Positions 47,073-57,967 of a DNA stretch of 64,000 nt are shown here, in pieces (positions within the stretch are counted from its first letter, which is position 1; each line of letters starts with the position of its first letter). The stretch is from positions 49,669,122 to 49,733,121 of the forward strand of contig CM043959.1 of NCBI GenBank assembly GCA_014529385.2. The letters run 5' to 3'. The notes beneath the pieces are model-generated. The model was not told the origin of the DNA. It saw nothing but the letters and a program-made list of their open reading frames with translations, and did no database searches. This DNA is from Adiantum capillus-veneris. Lineage: Eukaryota; Streptophyta; Polypodiopsida; Polypodiales; Pteridaceae. A program made the translations under genes and the position numbers.

Positions 47073-47576
47073 TTGGTAACAAGGAATGGATCAGTATGTT
47101 TTAAAAAACTTGAAGATTTGAAGAGATGTGAGAGGCAATATGTGCATAATGTACAAATAGGCATGAAAAAGAGTGGGTTGCTAGAGCCTACTAAAAATGT
47201 TTTGGGTTTGTGTGAACAAGTTTCTTTTGTAGATGCTATGGGTGAGCTTGATGCTATAATGGGGTCTAATTTGCATCTTGAAAATGAAGTTGTGGAAGTT
47301 TGCTCTATGGAAATGTATCAAGTAATAGAAGCCTTTAAAGCAAGCCAAACAGTTGGCCCAAAAGTCCATGTTGAAACTAAGTACAAGAGTGTAGCAAAAA
47401 AGGTGAAACCAGTAGCTTCACCCTTACCACCCAACAACAGGGAAAAGATTGAGCAGGCTTCTTTACAACCAAGTTTGAGGAATCCTAAAAAGATTGGGCA
47501 TACCTTCACAAAGGAGTCTTTTCAAGAGTTGCAAATTGGTTGCGAGGAGTTTCTAACACAGGAGGAGACAAAGTGA
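47073..47576 (+). pseudogene. Linker between protease and reverse transcriptase
   Basis: A frame of about 167 codons without a known domain, rich in Lys, Glu and Val, ending F-L-T-Q-E-E-T-K shortly before the reverse transcriptase. Confidence 0.45.
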
Positions 47577-47585
47577 TTCAAAGAA

Positions 47586-48590
47586 ATGCTTTCAAAGCAT
47601 GGTAAGGCTTTTGCATTTGAGCCACATGAGATAGGATGTGTTGATTCTTCTATTGTAGCTCCAATGGTAATTTTCACAATACCTCATGTGCCTTGGAATC
47701 TACGGCCTATTCCGGTTCCAAAGGCTCATTTGCCAAAGTTAGTAGAGCTACTGAATGAGAAAATTAAAATGGAAATCTTGGAGCCTTCTTGTGCTCCATA
47801 CTCAAATAGGTGGTTCACAGTTCCAAAGAAGAATGGTTCTCTACGTTTCATCCAAGATATGCAACCAGTGAACAAGGTGACAATTAGAAATGTAGGTACA
47901 GGTCCAATTGTGGATGAGTTTGCAGAGGCGTTTGCAAGGAGGGCAATCTACTCAATGGGGGATCTCTACTCAGGGTATGATCAATTTCAGCTTGCAATCG
48001 AAAGCAGAGACTTGACAACCATGAGGACACCTTTGGGTTTGGTAAGGATGTGTACCTTGCCACAGGGAGCAACCAACTCGGTTGCGCATATGATGAATGA
48101 GATGAATAAGGTCTTACGTGACTTTATTTCTCAAATCACAATGCCTTTCATTGATGATTTGCCTATCAAAGGATGTGAAGAAAGTGACAAAGATGAAGCT
48201 TTGGATCTCAAGGGATGTCACAGGTTTGTGGTAAATAACATAAATGATTGTGATAAAATTTTGTCTAGGCTGGAAGAAGTGAATCTTACATTGTCAGGGA
48301 AAAAGTCTATGTTTGGTGTCAATGAAGTGGTCATTGTGGGGCACATGTGCGGGCTATATGGTAGGAAACCTTGTCCAACAAAGGTAGATGCCATCCAAAG
48401 AATGAAAGAAACATGCACTAGCATCACTGAGGTTAGAAGGTTTCTGGGAGCATGTGTCTTCTATGTTATTTGGATTCCACATTATGCACATGTAACTGAT
48501 CCTCTTTATCAGCTGCTTAGAAAGAATCAAAAGTTTAAATGGACAGAAGCACATGTAAAATCCATGAAAAAGCTAAAGGAGTTTCTCTAG
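47586..48590 (+). pseudogene. Reverse transcriptase of family C, fungal-type signature
   Basis: Visible blocks are W-F-T-V-P-K-K-N-G-S-L-R-F-I-Q-D, then M-Q-P-V-N-K-V-T-I-R, D-L-Y-S-G-Y-D-Q-F, E-S-R-D-L-T-T-M-R-T-P-L-G, L-P-Q-G-A-T-N-S-V, the catalytic P-F-I-D-D-L-P-I-K-G and V-G-H-M-C. The combination P-V-N-x-V-T-I, E-S-R-D-L-T-T, G-A-T-N-S-V and F-I-D-D-x-P-I-K-G is what I recall from Ty3/gypsy elements of basidiomycete fungi, rather than the L-x-x-x-D-Y-R-x-L-N / Y-x-D-D form of common plant lineages. Confidence 0.85.
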
Positions 48591-48599
48591 TCAACAACA

Positions 48600-49201
48600 C
48601 GACTTTGAGAAAGGTAGATTATGAGTGTCAAAGGCGAGTAATTGTGACAGTAGACACGAGTCCTACAGGGATTGGATGGGCAATAGGGCAAGATGACAAA
48701 GAAGGACATAGGTATGTGGTAAGATTTGGAGAAAAGGTACTAAGTACTCGCCAAAGAAACTATCCACAGATAAAGAGAGAGTTATGGGGTATGGTTACAG
48801 CCTTGAAAAGTGGGAAAGAGTACCTAATTGGTGCATGTGTGGTTGTAGAAACAGATTGTCTACCACTTCTTGGGATGATTACAAGCTGCTCAATGCCAGA
48901 CATTGCTATGTTGCGGTGGATTGCCTACATTAAGTCCTTAAATCCCGGGTTCAAGCACATTGCAGGTAAAGACAATATAGTGGCAGATATGCTATCAAGG
49001 GCAAGGTATGAAGATGAGTCACAGATGATTGATGAGGGAGATGATGTGGGCACAAAGTTCTATTCCATCTCTCATGTCAAAGGTAACTATGTCTGCATGA
49101 CTAATACACTTGAATTGTTGTTGAAAGATCTTTTTGAAGGTGATTGGCTTCTTATTGGAAGCTATTTGAGTACTCTAGCAAAACAGGATGATTGGTCTTA
49201 A
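48600..49201 (+). pseudogene. RNase H of family C
   Basis: V-D-T-S-P-T-G-I-G-W, then Y-P-Q-I-K-R-E-L-W-G-M and E-T-D-C-L-P-L-L, then G-K-D-N-I-V-A-D-M-L-S-R give the acidic boxes and the domain end in the usual order. Confidence 0.8.
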
Positions 49202-49243
49202 CAAGCATTCAGGAGGATACACAGGAAAGCATATGGGTACTTT

Positions 49244-50131
49244 TTGAGGGATGGTTACTTGTGGAAGCATCCTAAACAAAAGGGTGCTACACCACAACGG
49301 GTTATATGTAAAAAAGAGACTCAAGTAAAGCTCATGCAAGAGTTTCATGAGAGTCCATGGGTTGGACACAGGGGTGTGTGGGCAACCTTCTCCAAGTTGA
49401 AAGAAAAATACTCATGGAAGGGTATGTATAAAGATGTATCTCAATTTGTAGAGTCATGTGTAACTTGTCAAATGTATTCAAATGTCCGACATCGTGATGG
49501 ATTGCACCCTACATATCCACTAGCCATGCACTATAAATGGGTTGTGGATCTAGTCACAATGCCTTTAGGACTCTGGCAGATGAGATACTTGGTTCTTGCA
49601 CGAGAGGACCTAACTAACCAGGTTGAAGGAAGAGCATTAAGAGCTAAAACCACAGAAGCTGTGTGCAAATTCCTTCTTGATGAGGTGATTTGCCGTTATG
49701 GTTGTGTGGCAAAGATCACTGCAGATATAGGAGAGCTGGATGCTGAGGAAGCAAGGGAGTTCTTCACCAGATTAGGAATCAAGCTTTCTCTTACCACAAC
49801 TTACAACCCTGAAGGCAATGGAAAGAGTGAAAGAGGGAATCCTCCTATCATCAAAGCTTTGGCCAAGGCTTGTGAAGTAAGAGTTGGTGAGTGGCCAAAA
49901 CTGTTACCATATGCTTTATGGGCCGATCGTACAACACATAGCTCAGTAAATGGCTACATGCCTGCGGAGCTAATGTATGGTCAAAAGCCAGTGATGCCGA
50001 TTGAAGACACAATTCCCACATGGAATGTACTACCTTGGCAAGAGGGGCTTAACAGGGAAGATCTCCTTACACTGCGTATAAGGCAACTAGAGAGAAGACC
50101 TGGAGACATTGAAGCTACAAAGAAAGACTAA
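49244..50131 (+). pseudogene. Integrase of family C
   Basis: The H-x-G-H-R-G-V-W zinc part and C-V-T-C-Q precede a core with V-V-D-L-V-T-M-P, I-T-A-D-I-G-E-L and Y-N-P-E-G-N-G-K-S-E-R-G. A W-A-D-R-T-T-H-S-S and Y-G-Q-K-P-V-M-P end follows, also typical of the fungal-type lineage. The C-terminal part (to about 50360) includes W-F-G-P-Y-V-V, a GPY/F module. Confidence 0.8.
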
Positions 50132-50565
50132 AAAATGCAAGGTTGAAAAACAAGGACTACTTTGATAAACTACATTGACTCAGGAGCAAAGAAATTGACA
50201 AAGGTGATTGGATTTTAGTGTATGATAGTAGCATTGATAACCAGCACACAGTCATGCGCAAGTTCTCAAAAAGATGGTTTGGACCGTATGTCGTAAAGCA
50301 TGTGCATGAAAATGCTACTTACAGCTTGTCTGAACTAGATGGTACATAAGTAAAGATTTCCATTGCAGGTTAAAGGATCAAAATGTTTAAGAGAAGAGGA
50401 GACAATGATCTAGAAGATGTTGATGAGGAAGAAGAGCAAAACACAGGTGAAGATTAAAGCGAACATGAAGCTTTGGAATCATCAAGTGAAGAAGAAAGCA
50501 ATGAAGATGTACAAGAGGGTTGATCTTACAAAGAGACAATGTGGCACATACCGGAGGATGTGCAG

Positions 50566-50580
50566 GTTTAGAGGGGTGGA
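50566..50580 (+). promoter_or_regulatory. Polypurine tract of family C
   Basis: GTTTAGAGGGGTGGA lies directly before the LTR start; the same tract precedes the LTR at 63827 on the minus strand. Confidence 0.75.
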
Positions 50581-52121
50581 TGTCCTGCTGTGGCACGTAT
50601 ATAGTGGGAACGGGCATTAAACGATTTATCTTGTGACTTTTTGACGCATAAGTATACTTCATATAATACTCATATGCATAAATAAAAGCTTTCTACCATA
50701 CCTTAGTATTTACCTTGGAAGTAATATAAATGTACATTACTATTAGAAAGTACTGCAAGAGAAGTATCAATGATTGTGCCTCTTTTTGTCTTGGGGAAAA
50801 GCATTTGTATATTTTTTCTAATATCTCAGCTATACCCTACCATATATAGATTATTTTCTTCTTTTCACATTTATCTAATAATATAACCCTTCAATAATGC
50901 ATACCTTCTTGGATACATACAAGAGGGAAGGGCCTACTAGAAGACTTTATGAAAAGGAAGATCCAAAGCTTCTTGGACCATCCCAATTTGAAAATCCTGA
51001 CCTAAGGGCGTGGATAAAAGGCAAAAACCAATTCAAGCTCTTTTAGTAGGCCAATTTTGCCTTTTGAAGCATGCCAATCCGAGTTACAGGTCAAAAGTTA
51101 CAGGGAAACCAATGAAAAACCCTCTCACAACTACACTGCAAGAAGAGATGGTAAATAGGTGAAGCAAGTGAAAAGAGGTAATCTTGGTCTTTTTCCATAA
51201 AATAAGATATTTTGAGGATAAAAGATATAAGCATGTGAATGTGACACCTCAAAGATGCCTTGAAGGACAAGACACACAAGTTGGGACCCCTTGTTGGAGC
51301 AACACAGATGCCTAGGAGGGGCCCACATACATCATGCACCCACATGGAGCCTCAATGACCAGAAATGCTGAATTTCATGATATTTTGAGTCCTAATATTT
51401 CCCATTTTTAGAAATATCCAAAGAACATTTTATTTGGGCTAACTCTTTAGCCTAATCAAGTGATTATGTAAAACATGGCTCCCTCACCTATAAAAAGGGC
51501 AACCTTCTCTTCATTGGGGCAAGTTATGAGTGAGTGAGAATAGCTCAATTCCATAGTGACACACTCATCTTAGTGCCACACTTTCTCTTGAAGAAAGGCT
51601 GAAGTCTTGCCTGATCTTCTCTCCCCATTAAGGTGGTGGCGATTGCTCTCATGTAAAATATATGTTGCTAGTTTTACTTTCATTTGCATATCTAGTCCAA
51701 TACTTGTCTCTAACTCTATCTCTATCTCTCATTATCTATCTTTAATACCACCACCACACTTAGATCTATTATCTCTAATTCTATCTTACTCCTCCTTTGA
51801 TCTCTCTTGTTGTGTCCTAATTGTTTCATTGGAAGGTATTCAAGCAGCAACCTTGTCAATGTAATGAGTACAACCTTCTTGCGGGAAACAATTATGAGCA
51901 CAAGGTTAGTAACCATATCTTCATCTTCCACAAGTATCTCTCTCTCTTAAGGTTCTCATTCTCTTCCACAAACTCTAGAATCTCCTTGCTACAGGTACTT
52001 CTCTCCCTGCAATATCCTTATTGCCTAAGGGCAACAATAGGGCTTGGGAGAGAAACTCTCTTCTTCTTCTCCTTTCACTTCTTTCACACCTTTATATTTG
52101 AACATACTAAGTATATCATTG

Positions 52122-52346
52122 ATGAATAACCATAATCCACATAGAAGTAATTTCTTTCAATTCCATTCAGTGCAATCTATTAGGGTCAACATTTGGATTA
52201 GTCAAAAGATTCACTTTCAGCAACGCATAGTGTTTCTATTTGGTCCTTAAAGGCTCAACGAAATACTTCTCTCACCAGATCCCATCATACTACCTATTAT
52301 TGACTATGACTTCTCTTTTGATGTGAATGTGGTTATTTTATTATGA
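52122..52346 (+). pseudogene. LTR ORF1, copy in the family C 3' LTR
   Basis: Same frame and position as 43935-44159, with about one break as in its 5' partner. Confidence 0.6.
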
Positions 52347-52555
52347 ATCAAGAGGATTTGTACTCACAACTAATCCCAATCGCTAGACAAAACATATACA
52401 TTATAGTAAGCATAAAGCTACAGTTCCAAAGAGCAATCCGCAGCTTATTTGGACGACAAAGATTAAATATCATTAACTCATCCAGTAACCCTTTTATCCT
52501 ATCCATGATACGATATGATCGTAATCTCGATGTTTTCATTTTTGTTTTGTTCTGA
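52343..52555 (+). CDS. LTR ORF2, copy in the family C 3' LTR
   Basis: Open over 70 codons; it differs from the 5' LTR copy by only a few residues. It overlaps ORF1 by ATGA. Confidence 0.65.
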   Translation: MNQEDLYSQLIPIARQNIYIIVSIKLQFQRAIRSLFGRQRLNIINSSSNPFILSMIRYDRNLDVFIFVLF

Positions 52556-52752
52556 CTCTCTTTCATGAGATCTCTCCATCACGTGTGTGTTTGTAAGGAA
52601 AAGTGAGCGGCTTCTTTGGCTACATTTCTTCTTTAGCTCCAGAATCTATGTTATCTACATCTTAGCTCTTTCTCATAACCCTTGAGCTTCCTCACAAACT
52701 CTCACAGCAAGAGGCCCGGTGCCTTCCTAGCAAGATCGCCTACTTCTTGATA

Positions 52753-53318
52753 GCGCTTCCGTTCTTTCTGTTTCTAATGGTTTCCCATAAGTGTTGTGGC
52801 CATTGTTCTTCAACTTCTGGAATTGGCATTATCGTCATTGACTTGGTGTCATCAGTCGTGTTCGACACCACCCGATGATCCAGTGACAGTATCGTTTCAG
52901 GTCTGGGTCAGTTTACTTGTTTTGGTTCATCAATTTTTAGTTTTTCTCTCTCTTTGTGAATCAACACTTCTTGTTCTGGGGTTCTAACCTCCTTAGGTTC
53001 CATCAACGCCTGGGTTGTTTCAATGAGGTGTTTACACATTTTCAAACGCTTCATTTCCACTTCTCGTTGAGGATAAGTTAACCATCTCTGCTCTAAGGTT
53101 TGGTTTGTTTTTAGCCTTGCTTCGTACGCTTGTAATAGAGCATCTAACGGCTCTAGCACTTTCTCAACCAAGACTGATCCCCCTAAGGACGCTTTCCTCG
53201 GCATGTTGTTAACCTCAACAGTTTTACTCTCTCTCTCTCGTTTGAGTTGCTCCTTCATTTCATGCAATTTGTTTGTCATGGCAATTTGGGTGTTCAATCT
53301 TCTTGTTTTCATCCTGTC
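52753..53318 (-). pseudogene. Coiled-coil-like part between gag and protease of the gag-protease element
   Basis: The minus strand encodes a charged region (53312-52908: M-K-T-R-R-L-N-T-Q-I, then M-K-E-Q-L-K-R-E-R-E and L-D-A-L-L-Q-A-Y-E-A-R-L) with heptad-like spacing suggestive of a coiled coil. It continues to the edge of the nested family C element. Confidence 0.5.
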
Positions 53319-54143
53319 TCATTTCGCCTTCCAGGATTTTCGCTGGGTTCTCATGGATAAACTCTCTTTTTCTGTGGGTATCGGCAACTCGACCTTTTCC
53401 TTCAAAGGCTCGTTTTTCCCTAAGTTCTTGGCTTGGGCTCTAGTTATCGCATTGATTTGGATCATGGGATCGGTTTTTGATCCGCTGCTTGCACTTGGTA
53501 TCACCCCCACAATATTCATAGTTGCTTTTCCCTTGTTGTTCGGATTCTTTGGGCAATCTGGCAATATGTGATTCACACCACATCCGTCACAAAACCCAAA
53601 AATTTTAACTCTTTCACCTTTGAAAGGGCAGTTACGCTCCCAATGATCCGTACTGCCACATCTATAGCACTGTCCAATTGGTGGTTGATTTTGAGGAGGT
53701 GGTCCCATAGGTTGTCTTGCTCTATTAGGATATCCTCTTGGTTTGTAATTCTGGTTCGCAATGAACATTAACGTTCTTTCGTCTACCAAATATTGATCTC
53801 TCGAAGGTTGTGCTACATATGTTGGCGGTGCCATACCCTCGCTATTTCCCCACAGTTGATAGGCTTCGTCTGCGTACATTTGTGATTCAGGTTCTATTGC
53901 GTAAGGCTCATTTGGTTCCTCATAATAAGAAGCTTGAAGTGTACTGTTTGTTCCTAGTGATGTTTCACAAGGTTGAGCATACCTAATCATGGATCTATTT
54001 TCCTGTGGTAATGGAGGTTGTTGACCCAACACAGGTTGATGTCTGTCTGCTCTTGCTACCAAATTCATATTTGGTCCAACTTGATATCTTGGAGGAGGTG
54101 GTTGGGATGGTCCTGCTGGAGGTCCATACGGTCTTTCTCTCAC
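53319..54143 (-). pseudogene. Nucleocapsid part of gag of the gag-protease element
   Basis: A Pro/Gln-rich stretch precedes C-Y-R-C-G-S-T-D-H-W-E-R-N-C (a C-x2-C-x4-H-x4-C knuckle), followed by F-C-D-G-C-G-V-N-H-I-L-P-D-C, a second knuckle with one residue fewer in a spacer. Confidence 0.75.
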
Positions 54144-54308
54144 ATAGTTTTTGTTATAAAAACACTCTTCCGTGCTATGATTTTTCCTTTTTTGTTCTAT
54201 GGCGCACCATTTCAGTACTCGTCCATTCGCAACTGGTGCCTTCGACTGTTATGTGCACCACGGCGTCGGATGATCCCCCCCGCATATGTCACACTTCCTT
54301 GTCTGAGA

Positions 54309-55976
54309 CTATCTCATCACTGGATTTGATCTCATATGTTGCTGCATTCTCTTCGTTACCTCCTCTATCATTTGATTAGTCGGCATCAAGGACGCCTGAG
54401 CATCTTTCTTGGTAGAGGGTTCACTTTTAATGGATGAAGAGCCACTGGTTACTGAATCAGTATCCTCTGACACTTCCCCATATGCTTTGCATTTGTCGAC
54501 AAGATATAACGCTTCCCTTGTAACCTGTTGAAACGTGCTACAGGATTTTAAGTGAAGGTTCTTTTTCAAGGTTTCATTCCTAAGTCCTTCAACGAACAGC
54601 ACAAACAATCTCTCGTTCTGTGGTAATTCCCTCCTCGGGCATCTCTCAATGTATTTCTTGAATCTCAAGGTTTCTTCCTTCACTTTTTCATTCTCACTTT
54701 GTCCAAAAGCGTATATCTGCGATACGGTATTATGCTTTATACCCCGTTCTGAGAATTCTTTCGTGAACTCGCGCAATACATGTTCAATATTTGGACAAGT
54801 TTCAGGGTTTAAAGGTTGAAACCATGTTAAGGCCGTCCCTTCCAAGGTCAACCCGAATCCCTCGTATTGAGTATGGAAATCAGTGATTTGTTCTGCTCTT
54901 AAGACTTGCTTGAAGAGCAATACATGGGCATATGGATCCCCCGATCCGCTATACTTCTTTGGCATGCACTTTGCTACTTGGGATGGCCTGATCCATCTAT
55001 GGTCTGCGGTCAATCTCATTGCTCCCGTGTCTCGACTTAATCGTTCTCGGGCATCATGGAGGTCGTAGGTTGCTCTCGTTGGCTCCCCTGCCCCAAATCT
55101 ACTACTAGGAGGCAAATGTGATGGGGTGGCTGCAAATGTCGGACCTACAGCTGTATGTGTAGAGATAGGAACTGCACTACCTCGATTCCTAGCCATTGAT
55201 TCTCTGGAATGTAACGTTCCCATGGGGCTTGGCATTGAATAATGAGGTCGACTGAAAGAATCAGCTACATGAGTCCTCCCTCCACCTGTGGCCAACGGTT
55301 CTGGCACGACAGTTGTAGGTGCTAGTCTTAGTGGGCTTGGAGTGACATAGTACTGGTGAAGTGGTGCCCCAAAGTATGTATATCCTTCCAACTCTTTTTT
55401 ATCGATTGCTGCATATCGTCTTCCATACTTGTCGTATGCGGCAATTTTTGTTTCCGCTCCCTCTGTGTAGGTGAAGACATAAAGTCTTTTCCGCTTAGTC
55501 ATCTCCCCGACGTAGGGTTCCTCGTATCTATAATAGAGATCTTGCTCTCCATTATTATACTTGTATAACTCCAAGTAGACATTATCCGTGTTGACTCTCA
55601 ACGTTTCATTTTATCGCCTTAATCTCGCATTAGGTAAGCTCATTGTTGGTGCCTTTTCCTCATGTTCCTCGTCTATTTTGGCTTTTGTGCCCATTAATCC
55701 CCACTTGTCTACAATGTTAGGATTTAGGACTACCAAGTACATGATACCCTCGTCATCTAGGTACCTATCACCGCTATATCTCACAGGCACTAAGTCCCTG
55801 AACTCACTCGGTCTATCTTTTATTTTCACACAGTAGCGGTCCATACCATCTTTGTATATCTTGGCACCTTGCTTGTTGTCATATTGATACTTGATGAACA
55901 ATAGCTTTAATGTGGCCGAGGCGTCTGATGGTCCTGTTGCCATGTTTTCTCTTGCGTTTAGTTTTAATTGTCCCAA
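54309..55976 (-). pseudogene. Gag core and N-terminal domain of the gag-protease element
   Basis: The N-terminal part (55976-55611 and 55601-55350) contains the same domain as the plus-strand fossil at 4084-4967, with V-K-I-K-D-R-P, D-R-Y-L-D-D-E-G, E-E-P-Y-V-G-E and Y-D-K-Y-G-R-R-Y. The later part has W-I-R-P-S-Q-V-A, A-L-T-W-F-Q-P-L, F-T-K-E-F-S-E-R and E-T-L-R-F-K-K-Y-I, a standard gag core. Broken fossil. Confidence 0.75.
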
Positions 55977-57366
55977 GTGTTCTGTGAAATACTCGGAAGA
56001 TCTCTCTGAAGAAGTATCGGAGATGCCTTCTTCAAGGATCGGCTCTAACAGTTGTACTATCCTTTGGTTTACACTCTCCTCTCTTCATGCAACACTTGTT
56101 TGATCCGCTAAATTTAGGTGTCTGGTGTTGATTTGTTTTCCCGATCTCAAAAACATGAAGAAAGTGGGATTTACTGAGACTGAATCCAAACCTCTTACCT
56201 GGAGATGGAATGATCTTCCAATTTCTGCGAGACTGCATGGATTGTTACTTGATCGGTCTCTGCAAATGAATACACTGGATGGCTATGAGATCACTGTATC
56301 ATTCCAACTGTCAGCAAATTCAACACTTCAAAATGATCTCAACACAATTTTGCTTGCAGATTATTGACAGTATGTCCAATTTGAGTTTTGACAACTCGTA
56401 GTATCTTAAGTAGTCTAGGTCTATGAACATGTCAAAAATGAGCTAGATCTGGGCCAGAGGTACACCGATCGCGATTGTAGTTCTAGGCCAAATTAGATGA
56501 AACTTCACCAGCTTGTTCACTAGGCTATTTTAAGACTACCTGCCACACACTTTTGTATTTGGACTCAAAAAAGTCAAGTTTTTACAATTTCTTGGTTGGA
56601 AGTGCCTGTTTTTCCAAATTTATCAGTTTTATTTGATTTTGATGTTTGATTTGGGATTTGAGAGATACCTGGGATTGTCTTGTGTACAGGCTATCCCTAT
56701 GTATGATTCCTTCCCAGTTTTGATGTGTTTTGGTCTACCAAAAGTCAATTTCTAAGCCAGTTTAGCAATTTTTGACTTGGATCTGTATTCAGATGGTTTG
56801 ACAGGTATTTTGAGGTTTCTGGCTCTAGGTCCTTTAGACTTTTATGCTTGTAAGCACCTGAGGATCCAACATATGAAATCTGGTCAAAATTTGGCCTTAT
56901 GTACATCGATCGCGATCGTAGTTCCGAGCCCAAATTAGACCAAATTTGGCATGCTTGTAGACACTGATGTTTTAAGTCTATCCCCAAAGTCTTTTTGCAT
57001 TTGGATCACCAAAAGCCAAGATTTTGCACTTTCTGGGTCTGTCAGGCTAGTTTTACCCAAGTGGCCTGATTTCCTTGATTTTTGATGTTTTTGGGTATGG
57101 TTGCCTTAGACAAAGTTGTTTAGAATCTTATCAGGAAGGCACATGTCAAATCTTGTGAAAATCTGACACTGAGGTACACCGATCGCGATCGTAGTACCTG
57201 GGCCAAATTTGATGAAATTTTGTCTCCTCCCTCTGACAAGTGTTTCCTAGTGTTTTGTGCTACCACTTTGTGATTTGAATCAATATCAACCCTGTTTGGT
57301 CAGATTTCCAGAATTTCAGAGTCTTATGGCTTTTTTGGCCAAAGTTATGGTTTTCTAGTTTCTCAC
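55977..57366 (-). other. Leader of the gag-protease element with its own palindrome series
   Basis: Three near-palindromes around the core CGATCGCGATCG lie at 56460-56483, 56901-56924 and 57174-57197. The best copy (57174-57197) equals its own reverse complement at 20 of 24 positions. Each is followed by a similar 'CCAAATT(A/T)GA' text, so each belongs to a degenerate repeat unit of roughly 270-440 bp. No long ORF is present. The architecture matches the leaders at 2.3-4.1 and 18.6-19.2 kb, but the palindrome sequence is different. Confidence 0.65.
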
Positions 57367-57748
57367 CCTTGGAAGATCAACTCTAATCAAAGAAGGTCTT
57401 GCACTTGGTGTATCAATCAAAGTGGAATTATCCACTCTTCTTCTCTCTCCCATCAATAATGTTGCCGAAGGGTTTCAAGTAAGATGTGTTCTACATTGAT
57501 GTTTTCTTGATTTTTTGTTGTTTTCATTTTCATCTCTAATCCAACATATATATATGTATCTAATCTCATCTCCTTAACCAAACCTCTCTCTCTCATTCTT
57601 AGTAATTCATCCTCTCTAGGTTCTCTTTGCTACAGGTACATCTCTCCCCGCAGTATCCTTATTGCCTACGGGCAAGAATAGGGCTTGGGAGGGAAACTTC
57701 TCATCTCTTCACTTCTCTCATATCTACATTTCTCACATACTATCCTAG

Positions 57749-57967
57749 ATGAATAACCCACATGATGATCATTTCTATCGCTTTCACTCTGTACGATCTA
57801 TTAGAATTAACGCATGGATTAGCCGTAAAATACACTTTCAACAACGTATAGTGTTTCTCTTTGGCCCTGAAAGGCTCAATGAAATACTTCTATCACCAGA
57901 TCCCATCATACTACCTCTCATAGACTATAATTTTTCTTTTGATGTAAGCGTAGTTATCTTGCTATGA
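57749..57967 (+). CDS. LTR ORF1 (72 codons), best copy
   Basis: Begins M-N-N-P-H-D-D-H-F-Y-R-F-H-S. The core R-K-I-H-F-Q-Q-R-I-V-F-L-F-G is followed by E-R-L-N-E-I-L-L-S and D-P-I-I-L-P-L-I-D-Y-N, ending in a hydrophobic V-S-V-V-I-L-L. It aligns without gaps to ORF2 over about 48 residues, 21 of them identical. The stop codon overlaps the ORF2 start (ATGA at 57964-57967), an arrangement that allows coupled translation. It has no Cys, no signal peptide and no known domain; predicted as a small beta-rich or membrane-edge protein only by its hydrophobic spacing. It is part of an LTR, so its role, if any, is for the element. Confidence 0.65.
   Translation: MNNPHDDHFYRFHSVRSIRINAWISRKIHFQQRIVFLFGPERLNEILLSPDPIILPLIDYNFSFDVSVVILL

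Larger units (their letters stand above)
42394..52752 (+). mobile_element. Family C Ty3/gypsy element, full length, nested
   Basis: Two LTRs of exactly 2172 bp (42394-44565 and 50581-52752) flank primer site, gag, protease, reverse transcriptase, RNase H, integrase and polypurine tract. It sits inside the minus-strand gag-protease element. The flanks GCGT (42390-42393) and GCGC (52753-52756) may be an imperfect 4-bp target duplication. By eye the LTRs differ by about 2-3%, so the insertion is moderately old. The element is broken, with roughly six to ten interruptions, though every domain is present. The polymerase resembles a lineage best known from fungi. Confidence 0.9.
50581..52752 (+). 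repeat. Family C 3' LTR (2172 bp)
   Basis: Collinear with 42394-44565 and the same length. TATAAAA lies at 51489-51495. It carries its own copies of the LTR ORF pair. Confidence 0.93.
39999..57366 (-). mobile_element. Gag-protease LTR element without reverse transcriptase, split by a nested family C insertion
   Basis: The element lies on the minus strand in two parts, 57366-52753 and 42393-39999, separated by the family C element. Order on the minus strand: palindrome-bearing leader, gag with two zinc knuckles, protease, an unknown C-terminal region, polypurine tract, 3' LTR. No reverse transcriptase, RNase H or integrase lies between protease and polypurine tract, which resembles the non-autonomous TR-GAG class. 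The 5' LTR is missing; subfamily D sequence begins at 57367. Broken in several places. Confidence 0.65.

Noticed and set aside
57440-57640. Reading the LTR ORF pair as a captured host gene
   Set aside because: It lies at the same place in every family C/D LTR, including both LTRs of one element, so it belongs to the element.
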